Below are positions 1 through 11,100 of a DNA stretch of 64,000 nucleotides, one piece after another. Positions within the stretch are counted from its first letter, which is position 1, and the number at the start of each line of letters is the position of its first letter. The notes under the pieces were generated by a model. That model did not search any database, was not told the DNA's origin, and was given only the letters and a program-made list of their open reading frames with translations. Source of the DNA: Ceratopteris richardii (Eukaryota; Streptophyta; Polypodiopsida; Polypodiales; Pteridaceae); the NCBI GenBank assembly GCA_020310875.1, contig CM035423.1, forward strand, positions 125,433,164 through 125,497,163, given 5' to 3'. The position numbers and the translations under genes were made by a program.

Positions 1-572
1 AAAAGAAAGAAGAATGAAAATAAACTTCAATTAAATTCTGACTTTTTTAGAAAAACTCAATTAAAGTGATCATTACATGTGTAGCAAGATGTCTAGTGCT
101 CTCCCCTCTTCTGACAGCTCTTATCCAGGAAGAAGATGTTTAGAAGAAAAATAAAAATAAAAATAAAAAATCATAAAAAAAATAAAACATAAAAAATAAT
201 AAATAGAAACCTGCTACCCTTCTACCTATATCTTGCTTTGTGCTATATATTTTATAAAAGGAAAAATGGATAGTTTTCTCTTCTCTTTTTCTTTTCTCTT
301 TTTTTTCATAAGAGAAAAATGAAATGAGTAATTTTTCTCTCTTTTTTTTTTTAAATTTATTTTTCTTTTATTTCTCTTCTCTTTTTATTTTTCTTCTCTT
401 TTTTTTTTCTTTTTAATAGTTTTTCCAACTTCCTTTCTTCCCCTCCTATTTCTTTTCTCAGAAATAGGAAAAGGTAGAACAATTTGTCATTTTTTTTTTC
501 AAAAATTGTCAAAATTTCTTCTATGTGACACTCTGATTTTCTTATCCAAGATCCTAACTGCATCTCAGATAC
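1..572. other. Noncoding, pyrimidine-rich left edge
   Basis: No gene is seen. Positions about 250-470 are a low-complexity T/C-rich tract on the plus strand; short open frames there are lysine/glutamate-rich translations of this tract. It probably belongs to the decayed element that follows. Confidence 0.5.
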
Positions 573-1175
573 TCATGTCCTTTTCCATTGAATCAGCTCT
601 GATTTTTTTGGCTTCCATATCCATTTTGTTCTGGGAATTTGTTTTGATGAGCAGGCCTTGTGTGTACTTTGTTTCCACATCCTTCTTGTTTTGATGTCCT
701 GATATTTCTGATTATACCCTAATTGCCACCTTGCTTCTACCTCTTCACCCTTTTTTGCTTTTTCACTTTTTTGCTGGTTTTGATTAAATGAAGCTTGATC
801 ATTTAATATTTGTATTGGTAATGTCTGTGTGTCTTCTAATGAAAAAGTAAATCCTTCCCAGTCTGGGTCATGAATATCCTGTTGATCTTCCTGTTTTTCA
901 TTACTCAATAAAAACATTAAAATCCTTTTGTCATTTATTGTCAACTTAAGCTCCATTTTTTTCAAAATCCAAAATTACTTTACCTTGCTTTAGCCATGGT
1001 TGTCCCAAAATCAATTTCTCAGTCATCAAATGATCTGGCCATTCTTCACAATCTATTTTCATATATTCTTCATTGAACTTAACTTCAATAGAAGGTGAAG
1101 ACATGCTTTGTATTATTTGTCCTTCCAAGGTTTTGATAAAGGTTTTGCTTTTAGTTCTTTTTAGGTTAAATTTAT
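573..1175 (-). pseudogene. Retropepsin-like remnant of a minus-strand LTR element
   Basis: Two minus-strand frames (946-1233 and 573-965) abut with a frame change near 950-965. The upstream frame contains LILGQPWLKQGKVILDF, which resembles the C-terminal 'ILGxxWL' strand of retroviral-type aspartic proteases. No DSG/DTG active-site triplet is visible, so the N-terminal half is missing or decayed. The rest (573-900) is charged and not recognised. The fragment lies immediately downstream of a primer-site-like sequence (1176-1193), which suggests gag was deleted. Domain assignment is tentative. Confidence 0.4.
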
Positions 1176-1193
1176 TCCCCGACAACGGCACCA
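1176..1193 (-). promoter_or_regulatory. tRNA-Asp-type primer binding site (degenerate)
   Basis: On the minus strand the sequence TGGTGCCGTTGTCGGGGA matches the complement of the plant tRNA-Asp 3' end at 16 of 18 positions. A TG dinucleotide that could end an LTR lies 6 bp away at 1199. Confidence 0.6.
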
Positions 1194-1198
1194 AAAAA

Positions 1199-2024
1199 TG
1201 TTTGTTGTTGCTCTTTGGAGTTGTCCTCTCCAATCATTTAGCATAAAGAATCAACAATACATCTTATATTTGTCAATCCTGGAAGTATACAAGAGACCAC
1301 AGCCCCTTCTAGATGATAAAATCCAAGAAATAAGAGAAAACTGGCTGGATTTCTGAGAATAATGAAGATGAAGAGGAATTTCTAGGGTTTGGATTATCTT
1401 GAGCAATACTCCACCATTTTCAATAATCTTGGTGTCTAAAACATGTTATTTTCTCAGCAGAATACAATCATAAAGTCAAAACTCAAAAATGATACCTGTA
1501 ACCTTCAGACGAGACAATCGTAATTCTATGAAAATAGACGATTTTCATCTCCAGCACCATTCTTCATCAGTTTCTCACTCAACACATCAGCAATCAACTC
1601 TCTTCATACACATTAATCAGAAATACACAATAGAAGCTTACAAATCTCCATGGATACACATATAATAGACTCAGCAAATCAAAGAAATCACACAAAAGGA
1701 AGAAACACGATTTTCTGCACGAAACTCTCTCTCTTTGCTTGGATAGCATGTAATACAAATAACCAACCCTCTCAAAATAGAGGAAATTGTCTTTTATACA
1801 TTTTCAAGTGTCCCTTTTCACACTTGAATTTTGGTCTTATCCTATTCTAATCTAAAAATATGCTATCTAGGAGTTTCCAAAAATTCTAGAAAAAATACAT
1901 ATGATTCTAAATACATAAGGAAGACTCTTCCTTATTTCTACATCAGTTGCATAAATATTTTTACAATTTTTTGGCATTTTACAATTATTTTTCATCAAAA
2001 ATACTTCAAAAAATACTTCTTCTA
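1199..2024 (-). repeat. Putative partial 5' LTR of the left-edge element
   Basis: This is the stretch upstream (minus sense) of the primer site. It carries a TATA-box-like TATAAAAG at 1791-1798 on the minus strand. The outer LTR end is not seen; the sequence is cut at 2024/2025, where cassette copy 1 begins. Small open frames here do not resemble proteins. Confidence 0.4.
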
Positions 2025-2051
2025 ATAGAGTGGTAATAGGTTTATAGTTTT

Positions 2052-2333
2052 TGTTGGCTGCGTGTAGAAGTGTGAGAGACACACAAGAAGCACACACAAG
2101 GAGCACAAACTTAGCAAGACACACGGAGAAGACAGATGGTTGGAATAGCTCTCTCTATTGATGATGAACGGAACTGAAGTAAGAGCTGAATAATATCCCT
2201 AAGTACAAAGTACCACCACATATGAGTGAATCATGTATGTGGTAACATGGGGAAAAAACTTCTAGACAACACTAGAGTAAAAAGTGCCCATGTATAAGGA
2301 AAAGGTTCACTTGAGGAACACATAAATGTAACA
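2052..2333 (-). repeat. Cop2 3' LTR, copy 1
   Basis: The 282-bp repeat runs from TGTTGG to GTAACA on the plus strand (TG...CA ends, TGTT/AACA inverted tips). It recurs at 21027-21308 and 27801-28081. It sits directly downstream of Cop2 pol in minus sense and interrupts Cop1 sequence. Confidence 0.85.
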
Positions 2334-2344
2334 AACCCCCCTGG
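2334..2344 (-). promoter_or_regulatory. Cop2 polypurine tract
   Basis: On the minus strand CCAGGGGGGTT abuts the 3' LTR, the normal position of the plus-strand priming site of an LTR retrotransposon. Confidence 0.75.
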
Positions 2345-2379
2345 AGCGAATGATGTGAACACATACAGGGAGTGAAAGA

Positions 2380-3526
2380 TCAGCCCCCACAAGGTAGTAA
2401 GCCTAAAGCTTTGCGAAAAGCTTCAAACTTTTCCCGTGGAAGAGCTTTGGTGAATATGTTTGCCACAGTATCTTGTGTAGGCACATATATCAAATCAATA
2501 TCTCTTGCATGAAGGATCTCTCTCACATAGTGATAATGCACCTCAATATGTTTGGTCCATGCATGAAACACTGAGTTTTGTGCAATAGCCAATGCACTCT
2601 GACTATTAGTGAGAATATGCATAGCAACATCAATCTCCATGCAAAGATCCATCAATAGGCATCTCAGCCATATACACTCGACTATAGATGTGAAAAATGC
2701 CCTGTGCTCAGCTTCATAACTCAATGTTGCCACTGTAGGTTGCTTCTTACTCAACCAAGATATGCATGAGTCTCCAAGGAAAAGGAAATTACCACTAGTG
2801 GACACATGAGTATCATAACAACCAGCCCAATCACTATCTGTAAAAGCATGCAAGCATGGATGAATATCTCTTCCATAAAAGAGACCTAAGCTCAAAGTGC
2901 CTTTGAGATATCTAAACACATGTTTCACCGCTTGCCGATGCTTAGTGCCAAGGCTATGCATGAATCCACTCAACTCAAAAACTGCATACTCTATATCCCA
3001 CCTTGTGTTGCATACATATATAAGACATCCCACAGCTTGCTGATAAAGAGAAGTGTCAAATGCATCACTAGAATCCTCAACTAAGAACCTGAATCATGTC
3101 TCAATAGGTGTGAAAATTGGCTTGCAATCCTCAAAGTTAAAACATTGAAGTGGTTTTTCAACATACTTTGCTTGATGCATGACAATTCCCCCCCTCAACG
3201 GATACAAATTGGATGCCGAGATAGTAGCTCAAAAGACCAAGATAAATGGCATCAAAATTATGTTGCAAATCATGCATAAGAATGTCAAGTTTTGCATCAC
3301 ATGGCCCAGTCAAGAGTATGTCATGGACATAAAGAATATGCACTATAAGATCAGCCCCATCTTTGCGTACATAGAGTGTGCTTTCAATTGGACTACATGT
3401 GAAGCGAAGATCAATCAAGTGCTTATGGATTTTCTCATACGATGCACGTGGAGCTTGCTTGAGACCATACAAGGCTTTATGCAAGCGACAAACCATATGC
3501 TCTTTCCCTTTCATAGCGAATCCAGG
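2380..3526 (-). pseudogene. Cop2 (Ty1/copia) RT C-terminus and RNase H, copy 1
   Basis: In minus sense the RT part (3526-3158) contains the copia landmarks [14 protein letters not shown] and the catalytic YxDD box, here mutated to YVHD (3320-3331). The RNase H part (3033-2380) has the TDSDWAG, SWLSKKQPT, LSYEAE and THIEVHYHYVRE-type motifs and ends in LGLLPCGG. The reading frame breaks at a C-run (3188-3194) between RT and RNase H, and there is a further stop near 3090. Everything N-terminal of PPGF is missing because a Gyp2 LTR starts at 3532. It is a dead fragment. Confidence 0.9.
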
Positions 3527-3531
3527 AGGTT

Positions 3532-4143
3532 TGTTGGCATACAAGTCATATGAAGAGCATACAGGCACAACGAAGCAGTCATGCACAATATGGCAACAAG
3601 GCCTAATCATTTTTTTCCATGAACTACTTCCAACTTTAGTGATTTTCATCACTACACACACATTGTAAATCCCATTTTTGGTAGAATAGACTCCATTTTG
3701 TTCAAGCCGAGGAGTCCTCGAGCTTGAGGAGTATTAGAATTAACTAGATGCCAATTTTCATAATTTTTAGACTCCGTTTGAGCCCTCAAATAGGGTCTAG
3801 AACCTAATTTTTAACTAGGCCGGACACTAGGTCTAGACAAGGCCAAAGCTAGTCAGAAAACTATAAAAAGAGCTAGAGAGCGCATTTTTGGGGTTAGATT
3901 GTTTGTGAATTGAGCTTATGTAAGAGACTTTTTGAATAATGCAAAGATCTCCATTGTTCCTCTCCTTGTTCTTGCCTTGTGTGCACGTGTGTGTGTATGT
4001 GTGTGCATGCTTGTGTGCTTCTCACTCACACACTTGTGCCATCACTTGCTCATAGTCTTCATACTAGTCCTCACGTCTCCAGGGATTGACAATTATGAGG
4101 TGGATCTCCTCACGTTGGTACTCACCATTGTGTTAGAGTGACA
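3532..4143 (+). repeat. Gyp2 5' LTR, copy 1
   Basis: The 612-bp LTR runs from TGTTGGCATACA to GAGTGACA. The preceding 5 bp (3527-3531) are AGGTT, the same as after the Gyp2 3' LTR at 52194-52198. A TATA box (TATAAAAA, about 3862-3869) lies in the middle. The length is exactly that of the copies at 17398-18009 and 51582-52193. Confidence 0.9.
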
Positions 4144-4150
4144 CCAAATT

Positions 4151-4168
4151 TGGCGCCGTTGCCGGGGA
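4151..4168 (+). promoter_or_regulatory. Gyp2 primer binding site (tRNA-Asp), copy 1
   Basis: TGGCGCCGTTGCCGGGGA is a perfect complement to the 3' end of plant tRNA-Asp and lies 7 bp after the LTR. This primer is typical of the Tat/Athila branch of plant Ty3/gypsy elements. Confidence 0.9.
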
Positions 4169-4652
4169 AAGAGCTTCGAGGACGAGCATGTGATGGTAAG
4201 ACGTAGAGTTGAGACATTGGAGTCATAGGTAATATCCTTCCTTTTCTTTATTTTTCTTCATTTTTGCTTCTTTTTTGCATCACCATCATCACCATCTTCA
4301 TCCTCACCATCTCCCACCTCCATCTCCATCTTCACAAAAATTTCAGTTTTTTGGTCATTCCCACTTCCCACCTCATTTCCCTCATTCCACCTGTGAGAGA
4401 GAGCGAGAGAGAGCTTGCATGCTATCAGTTTTTGTGTGTTTTTTGAGCTTTTACTGCAGGATCTAGCTGTACCACCATCTCCAGCAGCTTGCGCAAGTAC
4501 GACAGACTCTGCACAGGTCCCGGGACGACGACCTCTGTCTATCGCGACAGACAGAAAAACTTAACATTTTTTGAATGCATGTTTGGCACGATAACCTACA
4601 CCATGAGAGCACTCCAAATCCCTAAAAGAATCTAAGAAATTTGCGTTTTTTC
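4169..4652 (+). other. Gyp2 5' leader, copy 1
   Basis: This is the untranslated region between the primer site and the satellite. It contains an imperfect CAC/CAT-rich tract, a GA-rich tract (about 4390-4415) and one isolated satellite-like monomer near 4537. There is no credible ORF. Confidence 0.7.
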
Positions 4653-5154
4653 AGTCTATCACGACAGACACAATCTATCGCGACAGATAGCATCTATCGC
4701 GACAGACACAGTCTATCGTGACAGACAGCGTCTATCGCGACAGACACAGTCTATCGCGACAGACTGCATCTATCGTGACAGACACCGTCTATCACGACAT
4801 ACAGCACCCCACGACAGAGACTGTCTATCGAGACAGACACTGTCTATCACGACAGACAAGCCCATGATAGATGATAGACCCCATCTATCACGACAGACAC
4901 CCATCTATCTCGACAGGTAGAGACCCGCGACAGACACCGTCTATTGCGATAGACCAAACCACGACAGACGACAGACTGCATCTATCATGACAGACACGCT
5001 TCTATCGCGACAGACAGAACCCTGTGACAAATAGCATCTATCGCGACAGACACCGTCTATCGCGACAGACCAAACCACGACAGACGACAGACAGTGTCTA
5101 TCGCGATAGACACCCGTCTATCGCGATAGACAGAACCCCGCAACAAACAGCGTC
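4653..5154 (+). repeat. Palindromic CGCGA minisatellite in Gyp2 leader, copy 1
   Basis: Tandem monomers of about 19 bp follow the pattern GTCTATCGCGACAGACANC. Many contain the perfect 16-bp palindrome GTCTATCGCGATAGAC (for example 5096-5111 and 5116-5131). CpG steps vary to TG or CA between monomers. The array ends abruptly at a junction with Gyp1 gag. Confidence 0.9.
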
Positions 5155-6213
5155 TTGCTAATCCTAATCCACAATGCGCTTCAATGCGAAGACATTGTCA
5201 TTAATTGAAAACTATTCTTAGAACATTTATCTTGATCATTGAATTCCTCAATCACTGTGTTTTCCTCTTGTAGTTCAACTAGCATGGATTGCAAAAAACT
5301 GTTCATGGTCTTGCTTGGACATTCAAAAGTATGATGTCCCTTTTCTCCACATAGAAAGAACAGTCCTAATCTTTTATTCGGCTCCAAGAAATCAAAATCA
5401 CATTGACAATGCACATGATCTCGCTTCTTAGGTGTATCAATGTGCTTTAGCTTAGTTTGTGCTCCTTGAGTATTACTAGAATTTGTCTTGTTGAGATAAA
5501 CCTTTATTTGGATGCATTGTTCATAGTGAACTTCTCCATCTTCTCAAAATTTTCTGCTTTTGCAACCCCATCAAAAAAATCTACACATCTGGACCCTTGC
5601 ACTTCAAAGAGAAAGTCTTCTTGCAAACCCTTAATAAATTTTCTCAGAAATGTCTCCTTATATTCTTCAACAAAAAAGTTATGTTTTTCATCCCCTTGTT
5701 GCTTGAAGGATTTCTCCACATTTGATGATGTGGAAAACAATAACGCTTCTCTGCTTCTTCTCAAAAATATTTTGAGAGAATCCGCCCTTTGCATGCTCTT
5801 CTCTACATGTATGATTTCTCCTCGCAGATGCAGCATTGCCACCTTCACTTTTGATTCCTCCTAAATATGCTCTAATAAATGAAATCTTTTGATCTCCTTA
5901 ATCCATGCTTCAAGCTCCTCTCTAGGTTCTTCTCACCATCAAATTTGTTTAACTTTTCTCTTTAAAACACTTGCTTAAGCATAGACTCACCAAAATCATC
6001 ATCATCTTCAAGTTCACCTTTTTCTCTAGCTCTATGTGCATTCAGTGTGCCTGCACCATTAGCATCTTGCTCATTGAGTTCCATGAAAACATTTGCAGTG
6101 TGTTCTTTTTGTTTGTTGTATCTTTCTTTATGTAATTTTGCATTCAGTCTACAAACAAGCTCCTCTTGCTCTTCCATCTTCTTTTTCAAATCCTGCATCA
6201 TGTCCTAGAGTCC
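5155..6213 (-). pseudogene. Gyp1 gag remnant, copy 1
   Basis: In minus sense a gag-like protein starts at 6201 with a coiled, charged N-terminus (MMQDLKKKMEEQEEL), continues through 5848-5504, and reaches a nucleocapsid-like motif (LCGEKGHHTFEC, about 5340) in which the first Cys of the CCHC knuckle is absent. There are several frame changes. A related gag lies at 11661-12773. It is preceded by a primer site (6214-6231). The C-terminal end is cut by the satellite junction at 5155. Confidence 0.65.
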
Positions 6214-6231
6214 AACTCCACTCTTATACCA
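6214..6231 (-). promoter_or_regulatory. Gyp1 primer binding site (initiator-Met type), copy 1
   Basis: The minus strand reads TGGTATAAGAGTGGAGTT, similar to the initiator tRNA-Met complement TGGTATCAGAGC. It lies two bases from the LTR edge at 6234 and 13 bp upstream of the gag start. Confidence 0.6.
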
Positions 6232-6233
6232 CT

Positions 6234-6440
6234 TGCAACATGTCTCTCAATCTTCAATCACAATCCATAGAGAATAATAAAATTTAACACAATAAGATAT
6301 AAGAGAGTAAAGTAGAGTATAATAGAGTATGCCCAAAAACAAGAAGAACGAGCAAGTTTTATTATCTAGTCCAAATTTTACAAATAGTTCTGATCTCCAT
6401 TACAAATTCTATCAAGAATTTACAAGGACCACCATGATGT
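6234..6440 (-). repeat. Gyp1 LTR fragment, copy 1
   Basis: The sequence from 6234 resembles 12793-13000 (TGxAACATGTCTCT start and the following ATAAGAGAGTA region). It sits between an integrase (higher coordinates) and a gag (lower coordinates). This is the order expected when two elements share one LTR. The far boundary is approximate. Confidence 0.5.
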
Positions 6441-8597
6441 GGAGACATTTTCCAACCTTTTCCTAAAACTAAATTGGATTTAAAAGGGCTCACTTAAAAA
6501 AAAAAAAGATCTTTTTTATAAACTCAAAGGGTCCATTTTTTAAATCATGATACAACTTTTGACATTTTTGTGCATCTTTAATGTTCTCCTTCATCCTTTC
6601 CAGCACCAAATGCATGTTTTCAAGCATGTGTTTAGATACTTCAACCTGATTTTGTGAATTAAAAAGTGAATGTGTTACCAAAAAATTATAGCCATACATT
6701 GCTTCAAAAGGTGTCACCTTAATAGAAAAATTCCATGTACTATTATTTGCATACTCAACCAGAGGCAAATACATAGTCCAATTGTTTTGTTTGCCATTTA
6801 TATACATATGTAACATATCCTCAAGCACCTGCATAACCCTTTTAGTATCACCATAAGTTTGAGGATGAAATGTAGTATTCATGCATAATTTTGGCTCCTA
6901 TGGACTAAAATGTTGCTTTCCAAAAATTAGATGTAGACCTTGCATCCCTAAAAGAAATTATAATTTTAGGTATACCATATAATCTTTTTTTTTATGAAAA
7001 CTTTAGCAACATGCATAGTTGTATGAATTTTCCTCATGGGAAGAAAATTTACCATCTTCATAAAAGGTCCCACAAGAACAAAGATAGTATCATATCCACT
7101 TCTGGCCATATGCAACTTTGTTATGAAACCCATAGAGATGGATTCCCATTTTTTATTAGGCATTTCTAATGGTTTTGAACATACAAAGAATCATTTTAAA
7201 TATGGCCTTAACTTGTTGGCATTTCACACATTATTTCACATATCTCTTAATTTCATGTTCCATACATGGTTAATAATATGAAGATTTCACTTTTGCATAA
7301 GTCCTAGAAAAACCACAGTGTGCAGAGAAAGGTGCATCATGTCAATCAGCAAGAATCTTTTCTTTCAAAATAGATCTTGATTAAATACACAAACGAGAAC
7401 TACAATACAAACCATTATTTCAAAAATTAAATTTCTCTTGAAACATAGAACCTAGATTTTCATTAAAAAAATTCAAGAATGCTGCATAGTACAAAACTTC
7501 ATATAGTTCCTTGATGTTTTGTTCTTAATTCAAACTTTACTACAAGCAATAAGTGTCTCCAATGTCTAAGTGCATGAAGACCCCCAAGTATTTCCAATTC
7601 ATGTGTTGTATAATTTAATCCATATTTCCTTAGTTTCCTTCTCTCATGAGCCACTGCTCTTCCTTCTTGTGAAAGTACATATTGAGTTTCACTTCAACTA
7701 GCATCACATGGAACAAAAAATCACTTTCCTAACTCAGGTATTTTTTGCACACAATTTTCAATAATTTTTTGTAAATTCTTCAAACGCATTTCCACACTCA
7801 TCATTCCATGAAGTCCTATTTTTCCTTGTTAATTCTATAAGAGAATTTACAATTCTTGAAAATTACCTAATATTTTCCCTCTCATATTGTGTCAAACCAA
7901 GGAAGCTTCTCACATCTCATACACATTTGGTTGTAGGCTATTCAATTATGGTTTTAACTTCCTTAGAAACAACTCTCCCCAAATAAGTCACTTCCCTATT
8001 GCCAAAAAAACATTTACCATCTTACCATATAGTTTATGCTCTCTAAGTTTCATTAATTATTCCTAAGGTGCAATGCATGTTCATCATCATTCTTATAATA
8101 CACAAAACCATCACCAAGAAATACTAAAAGAAGCTCCTTGAGATATTCAGGAAACACATTATTCATTAGACACATAAATGTGGCAAGAGCATTTGTCAAT
8201 CCAAAAGGAAAAGTTAGGAACTCATAATGATCATATCTTGTTCTAAAGGCGGTTTTGGTATGTCCTTAAACTTTACTCTAATTTGATGATATTGAGATCA
8301 TAAGTCAATTGTGAATACTCTTGCACCACTTAATTGAATCAGCAATTCATCTATATGTGGAAGTGGATACTTGTTCTTAACAATTTTCTTATTCAATCCC
8401 CTATAGTCAATAAAAATTCTATATGAGCCATCTTTCTTTTTTTGAAACAAAACAAGTGCTTCCCAAGGTGAAACACTAGGCCTTATCAATGCCTTGCTCA
8501 ATAGATCATGTACTTGGAGCTTTAGCTCTTGCAATTCATCAATATTGAACTTCTCTCCTTGATTGCATGTGTGCATGCCAAGAACAACAGTCATGCA
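6441..8597 (-). pseudogene. Gyp1 (Ty3/gypsy) pol remnant: RT, RNase H, integrase
   Basis: In minus sense the order is RT, RNase H, integrase, as in Ty3/gypsy. The RT N-part (8594-8298) shows [25 protein letters not shown] and [12 protein letters not shown] palm and RNase H traces follow (about 8200-7500). The integrase core (7163-6966) has KKWESISMGFI and the F(L)PMRK(I)H motif, and the HPQT-type motif with LEDML is at 6882-6490. Many frame changes and stops are present. The N-terminal RT, protease and gag are missing beyond 8597. Confidence 0.8.
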
Positions 8598-10232
8598 TCA
8601 GTATCCTTCTAGGCCTTCATGTGATCACGTGTGCCTAACCTCTATCAACAAGAAATCGCAGTCGATCTTTCAGACCTTGTTTAAGAGTTGAGCCTAATTC
8701 CATCAGAGTCTCACAAACTCCTCTCTCTCTCTCTCTCTCCCCTCTCTCCCCCCCCCCTCTCTCTCTCTCTCTCCCTCCTCCGTGCATAAGGTATCACACT
8801 TATCCATAGGGTTTCATACTTTCACATGAAGTACATAGATGGTCTCACATATAAGAACACAAGTTAAGACATGTACACATGCTTAAATCAGCACACCAAA
8901 AAGTCAATAGGAAGTCACAGATACATTAGAACACATATAGATTCTTGGGCCAATGCATACACACAAGCACAAATGCATATTCTTACCTAGTTACACACAT
9001 ACATAAGCACATATTAAATATTCTTATACACATAAAATGATACATCCACATGCACATATAACACAAACACACACACTTACTTTCACACACATATTCATAA
9101 ATGCACATTCAACCCACAAACACATTCACATACATATATGCGCTCACAGAACACACAATGCACATAGGCACTTAAGCATATAAGTTGATACATATACACA
9201 CACATAGTTACACACATTTAGATCACACGTATCTCTATGGTTCACATGTAAAATCATTCATACTGCTCATACAGGAATTAAGAAAGATTATATCTATAGA
9301 GGGTGCACATAAGGGTCTATATGGAGATAACATCGAGGGTTCAAATGAGGATTCAATTATCTCTTCCATCATTCTGTGTTGAAAACACATTCTCATCTTC
9401 TTTTGCCTGCAGGTACTCAAAAGAAATATTAGTCAAATCAAAGAAATGAATCAAAAAGATTTGAGAGAGATAGCAGTTAATCACTCTGGAAACAAAACTT
9501 TTTTATTTTTCTGAATGTTTATTTGGATGTGGGAATTCCTTCGATAGCATTGCACACATGTTGTATTCTTGCAAACTAACCGCATCTCTTGAATTTGAAA
9601 TTGAGAATACATCCCATCCAATGGTTTCTTGTGTCGTCTCTTTTAGCATGCTTGACTTTATGGGCACGTCTATAGCTAGGAAGCATAGTTACCCATTCAT
9701 TTGCCTCATAGAAAGAGGTTTCCACAAAGAATCCTCTCTTCTGTTGTAAACCTCACATGAGGTTATAGGATTGGAAGGATGACAAGAAGAAGAAGCCATT
9801 CCAATTGAGAAGAAGAAGAATGCTCAAAGCAAGAAACTAACATTCATAAACTTTGCCAATATTTATAGATAAAAAGGCTTTGTACGCGTGGAGACTTTTG
9901 ATTTGATGTAAACCCTGTCACCGAATGACCATGGAATTTCGTGAACCCAAAATTATTTTGTATCTTCAAAAATCATTTCCTTCTTGGAACTTTAAAAATA
10001 TGCATTATGTGGTGTGCAAAAATATCTTTTTTTGCATCAAACCGCAAAATTCTACAATGAATACAAGAATCTTCATCACTTTCGTGGCGCGTTTAGAACA
10101 TATTGTCTTAAAAAAAGAATTTCTTCATATGGTTAAAGGAGATAGCAATGTTATATTCTTGTACACATGGAAAGACTATATTTATCAATTTCATTAATCT
10201 TTCATTAGCAAATAGCCCCTTTTCGGCCATTT
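8598..10232. other. Unassigned noncoding stretch
   Basis: There is no recognisable gene. It holds a CT microsatellite, an AC/AT-rich stretch rich in 'cacacat' words (about 8980-9230), a GAAGAA-rich patch (about 9780-9830) and a TATA-like tttatagataaaaa near 9868. It separates two Gyp1 fragments and may be a decayed LTR or leader. Open frames here have no domain-like composition. Confidence 0.5.
8720..8779. repeat. CT/C-rich microsatellite
   Basis: Runs of CT dinucleotides are interrupted by C homopolymers. Confidence 0.9.
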
Positions 10233-11100
10233 TTTGCCCTAATGTTTAGGTATACCATGTAACCTAAAAACTTCTTTTACGAAAAGTTTAGCAATGTGCA
10301 TAGTTGTATGCGTTTTCCCCATGGGAAAAAGATGTGCCATCTTCGTAAGATGGTCCACAACAACAAAGATGGTATCATGTCCACCTTTGGTCGCAAACAA
10401 ATTTTCATGAAATCCATAGAGATGGATTCCCATTTTTTATCACGCATATCTAATGGTTGTACCATATCAAGAATTTGTTCAAATTAGCCTTAACATGTTG
10501 GCATTTGAGACATACTTTCACATACCTCTTAATGTCATGTTTCATATGCGTCCAATAATATGAAGCTTTCACTTTAGCATAAGTTCGAGAAAAACCAAGG
10601 TGTCTAGAAAAAGGTGCATCATGACACTGATGAAGAATATTTTTTTTCAAAATGGATATTGAAGAAATATCATCAAGAAAGACTACAATAAATTCATCAA
10701 GATATTCATGAAATATCACACACATAAATATGGCATGAGCATTTTTCAATCCAACAAGAAAAACTATGAACTCATAATGACCATATCATGTTCTAAAACC
10801 AGTTTTGGGCATGTCCTCAAACTTTACTCTAATTTGATCATATCCAAATCTTAAGTCAGTTTTAGTTTATTACAATTGCACCAGTTAATTGACTGAACAA
10901 TTCATCTACTTGTGGAATCGAATACTTGCTCTTAAGAGTTTTCTTGTTCAATCCCCTGTAGTCAATACCAAGTATGTATGAGACATCTTTCTTTTTCTAA
11001 AACAAAACAAGTGCTCCTCAACGTGAAACACTAGGTCTTATCAACCTCTCCTTCAAAAAATCATCTATTTGGAGCTTCAACTCAAAACATATAAGGTACT
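10233..11100 (-). pseudogene. Gyp1 RT joined to integrase, RNase H deleted
   Basis: In minus sense the RT runs from about 11060 (GLNKK-type motif) through the KTGFRT/YGHYEF region (about 10850-10750) to the palm box VVFLDDI (about 10675). The frame then passes straight into the integrase zinc region (RHLGFSRTYAKVKASYYW, CLKCQHVKA; 10640-10470) and the core (10433-10239, VVDHLTKMAHLFPMGK). RT thumb, connection and RNase H are absent, so this is an internal deletion that stayed in frame across 10450-10749. Upstream frames are broken. Confidence 0.8.

Larger units (their letters stand above)
2025..5154. repeat. Cassette copy 1 (truncated): Cop1 scrap, Cop2, Gyp2 5' end
   Basis: From 2025 the sequence matches 21000-24300 and 27776-31100 almost base for base: 27 bp of Cop1, Cop2 LTR and pol, then Gyp2 LTR, primer site, leader and satellite. 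The left break is at 2024/2025 and the right break near 5154/5155. Both flanks differ from the other copies, so this block was moved or cut separately from the array at 13439-33339. Confidence 0.85.

Noticed and set aside
3179..3668. Plus-strand frames opposite Cop2 RT (also 17045-17534, 22154-22613, 28927-29449)
   Set aside because: They are antisense shadows of RT, repeated only because the cassette is repeated.
4653..5154. Regular short repeats that could suggest a CRISPR array
   Set aside because: Monomers are adjacent with only 0-10 variable bases, no constant-length unique spacers, no cas genes, and the host is a plant. It is a minisatellite in a retrotransposon leader.
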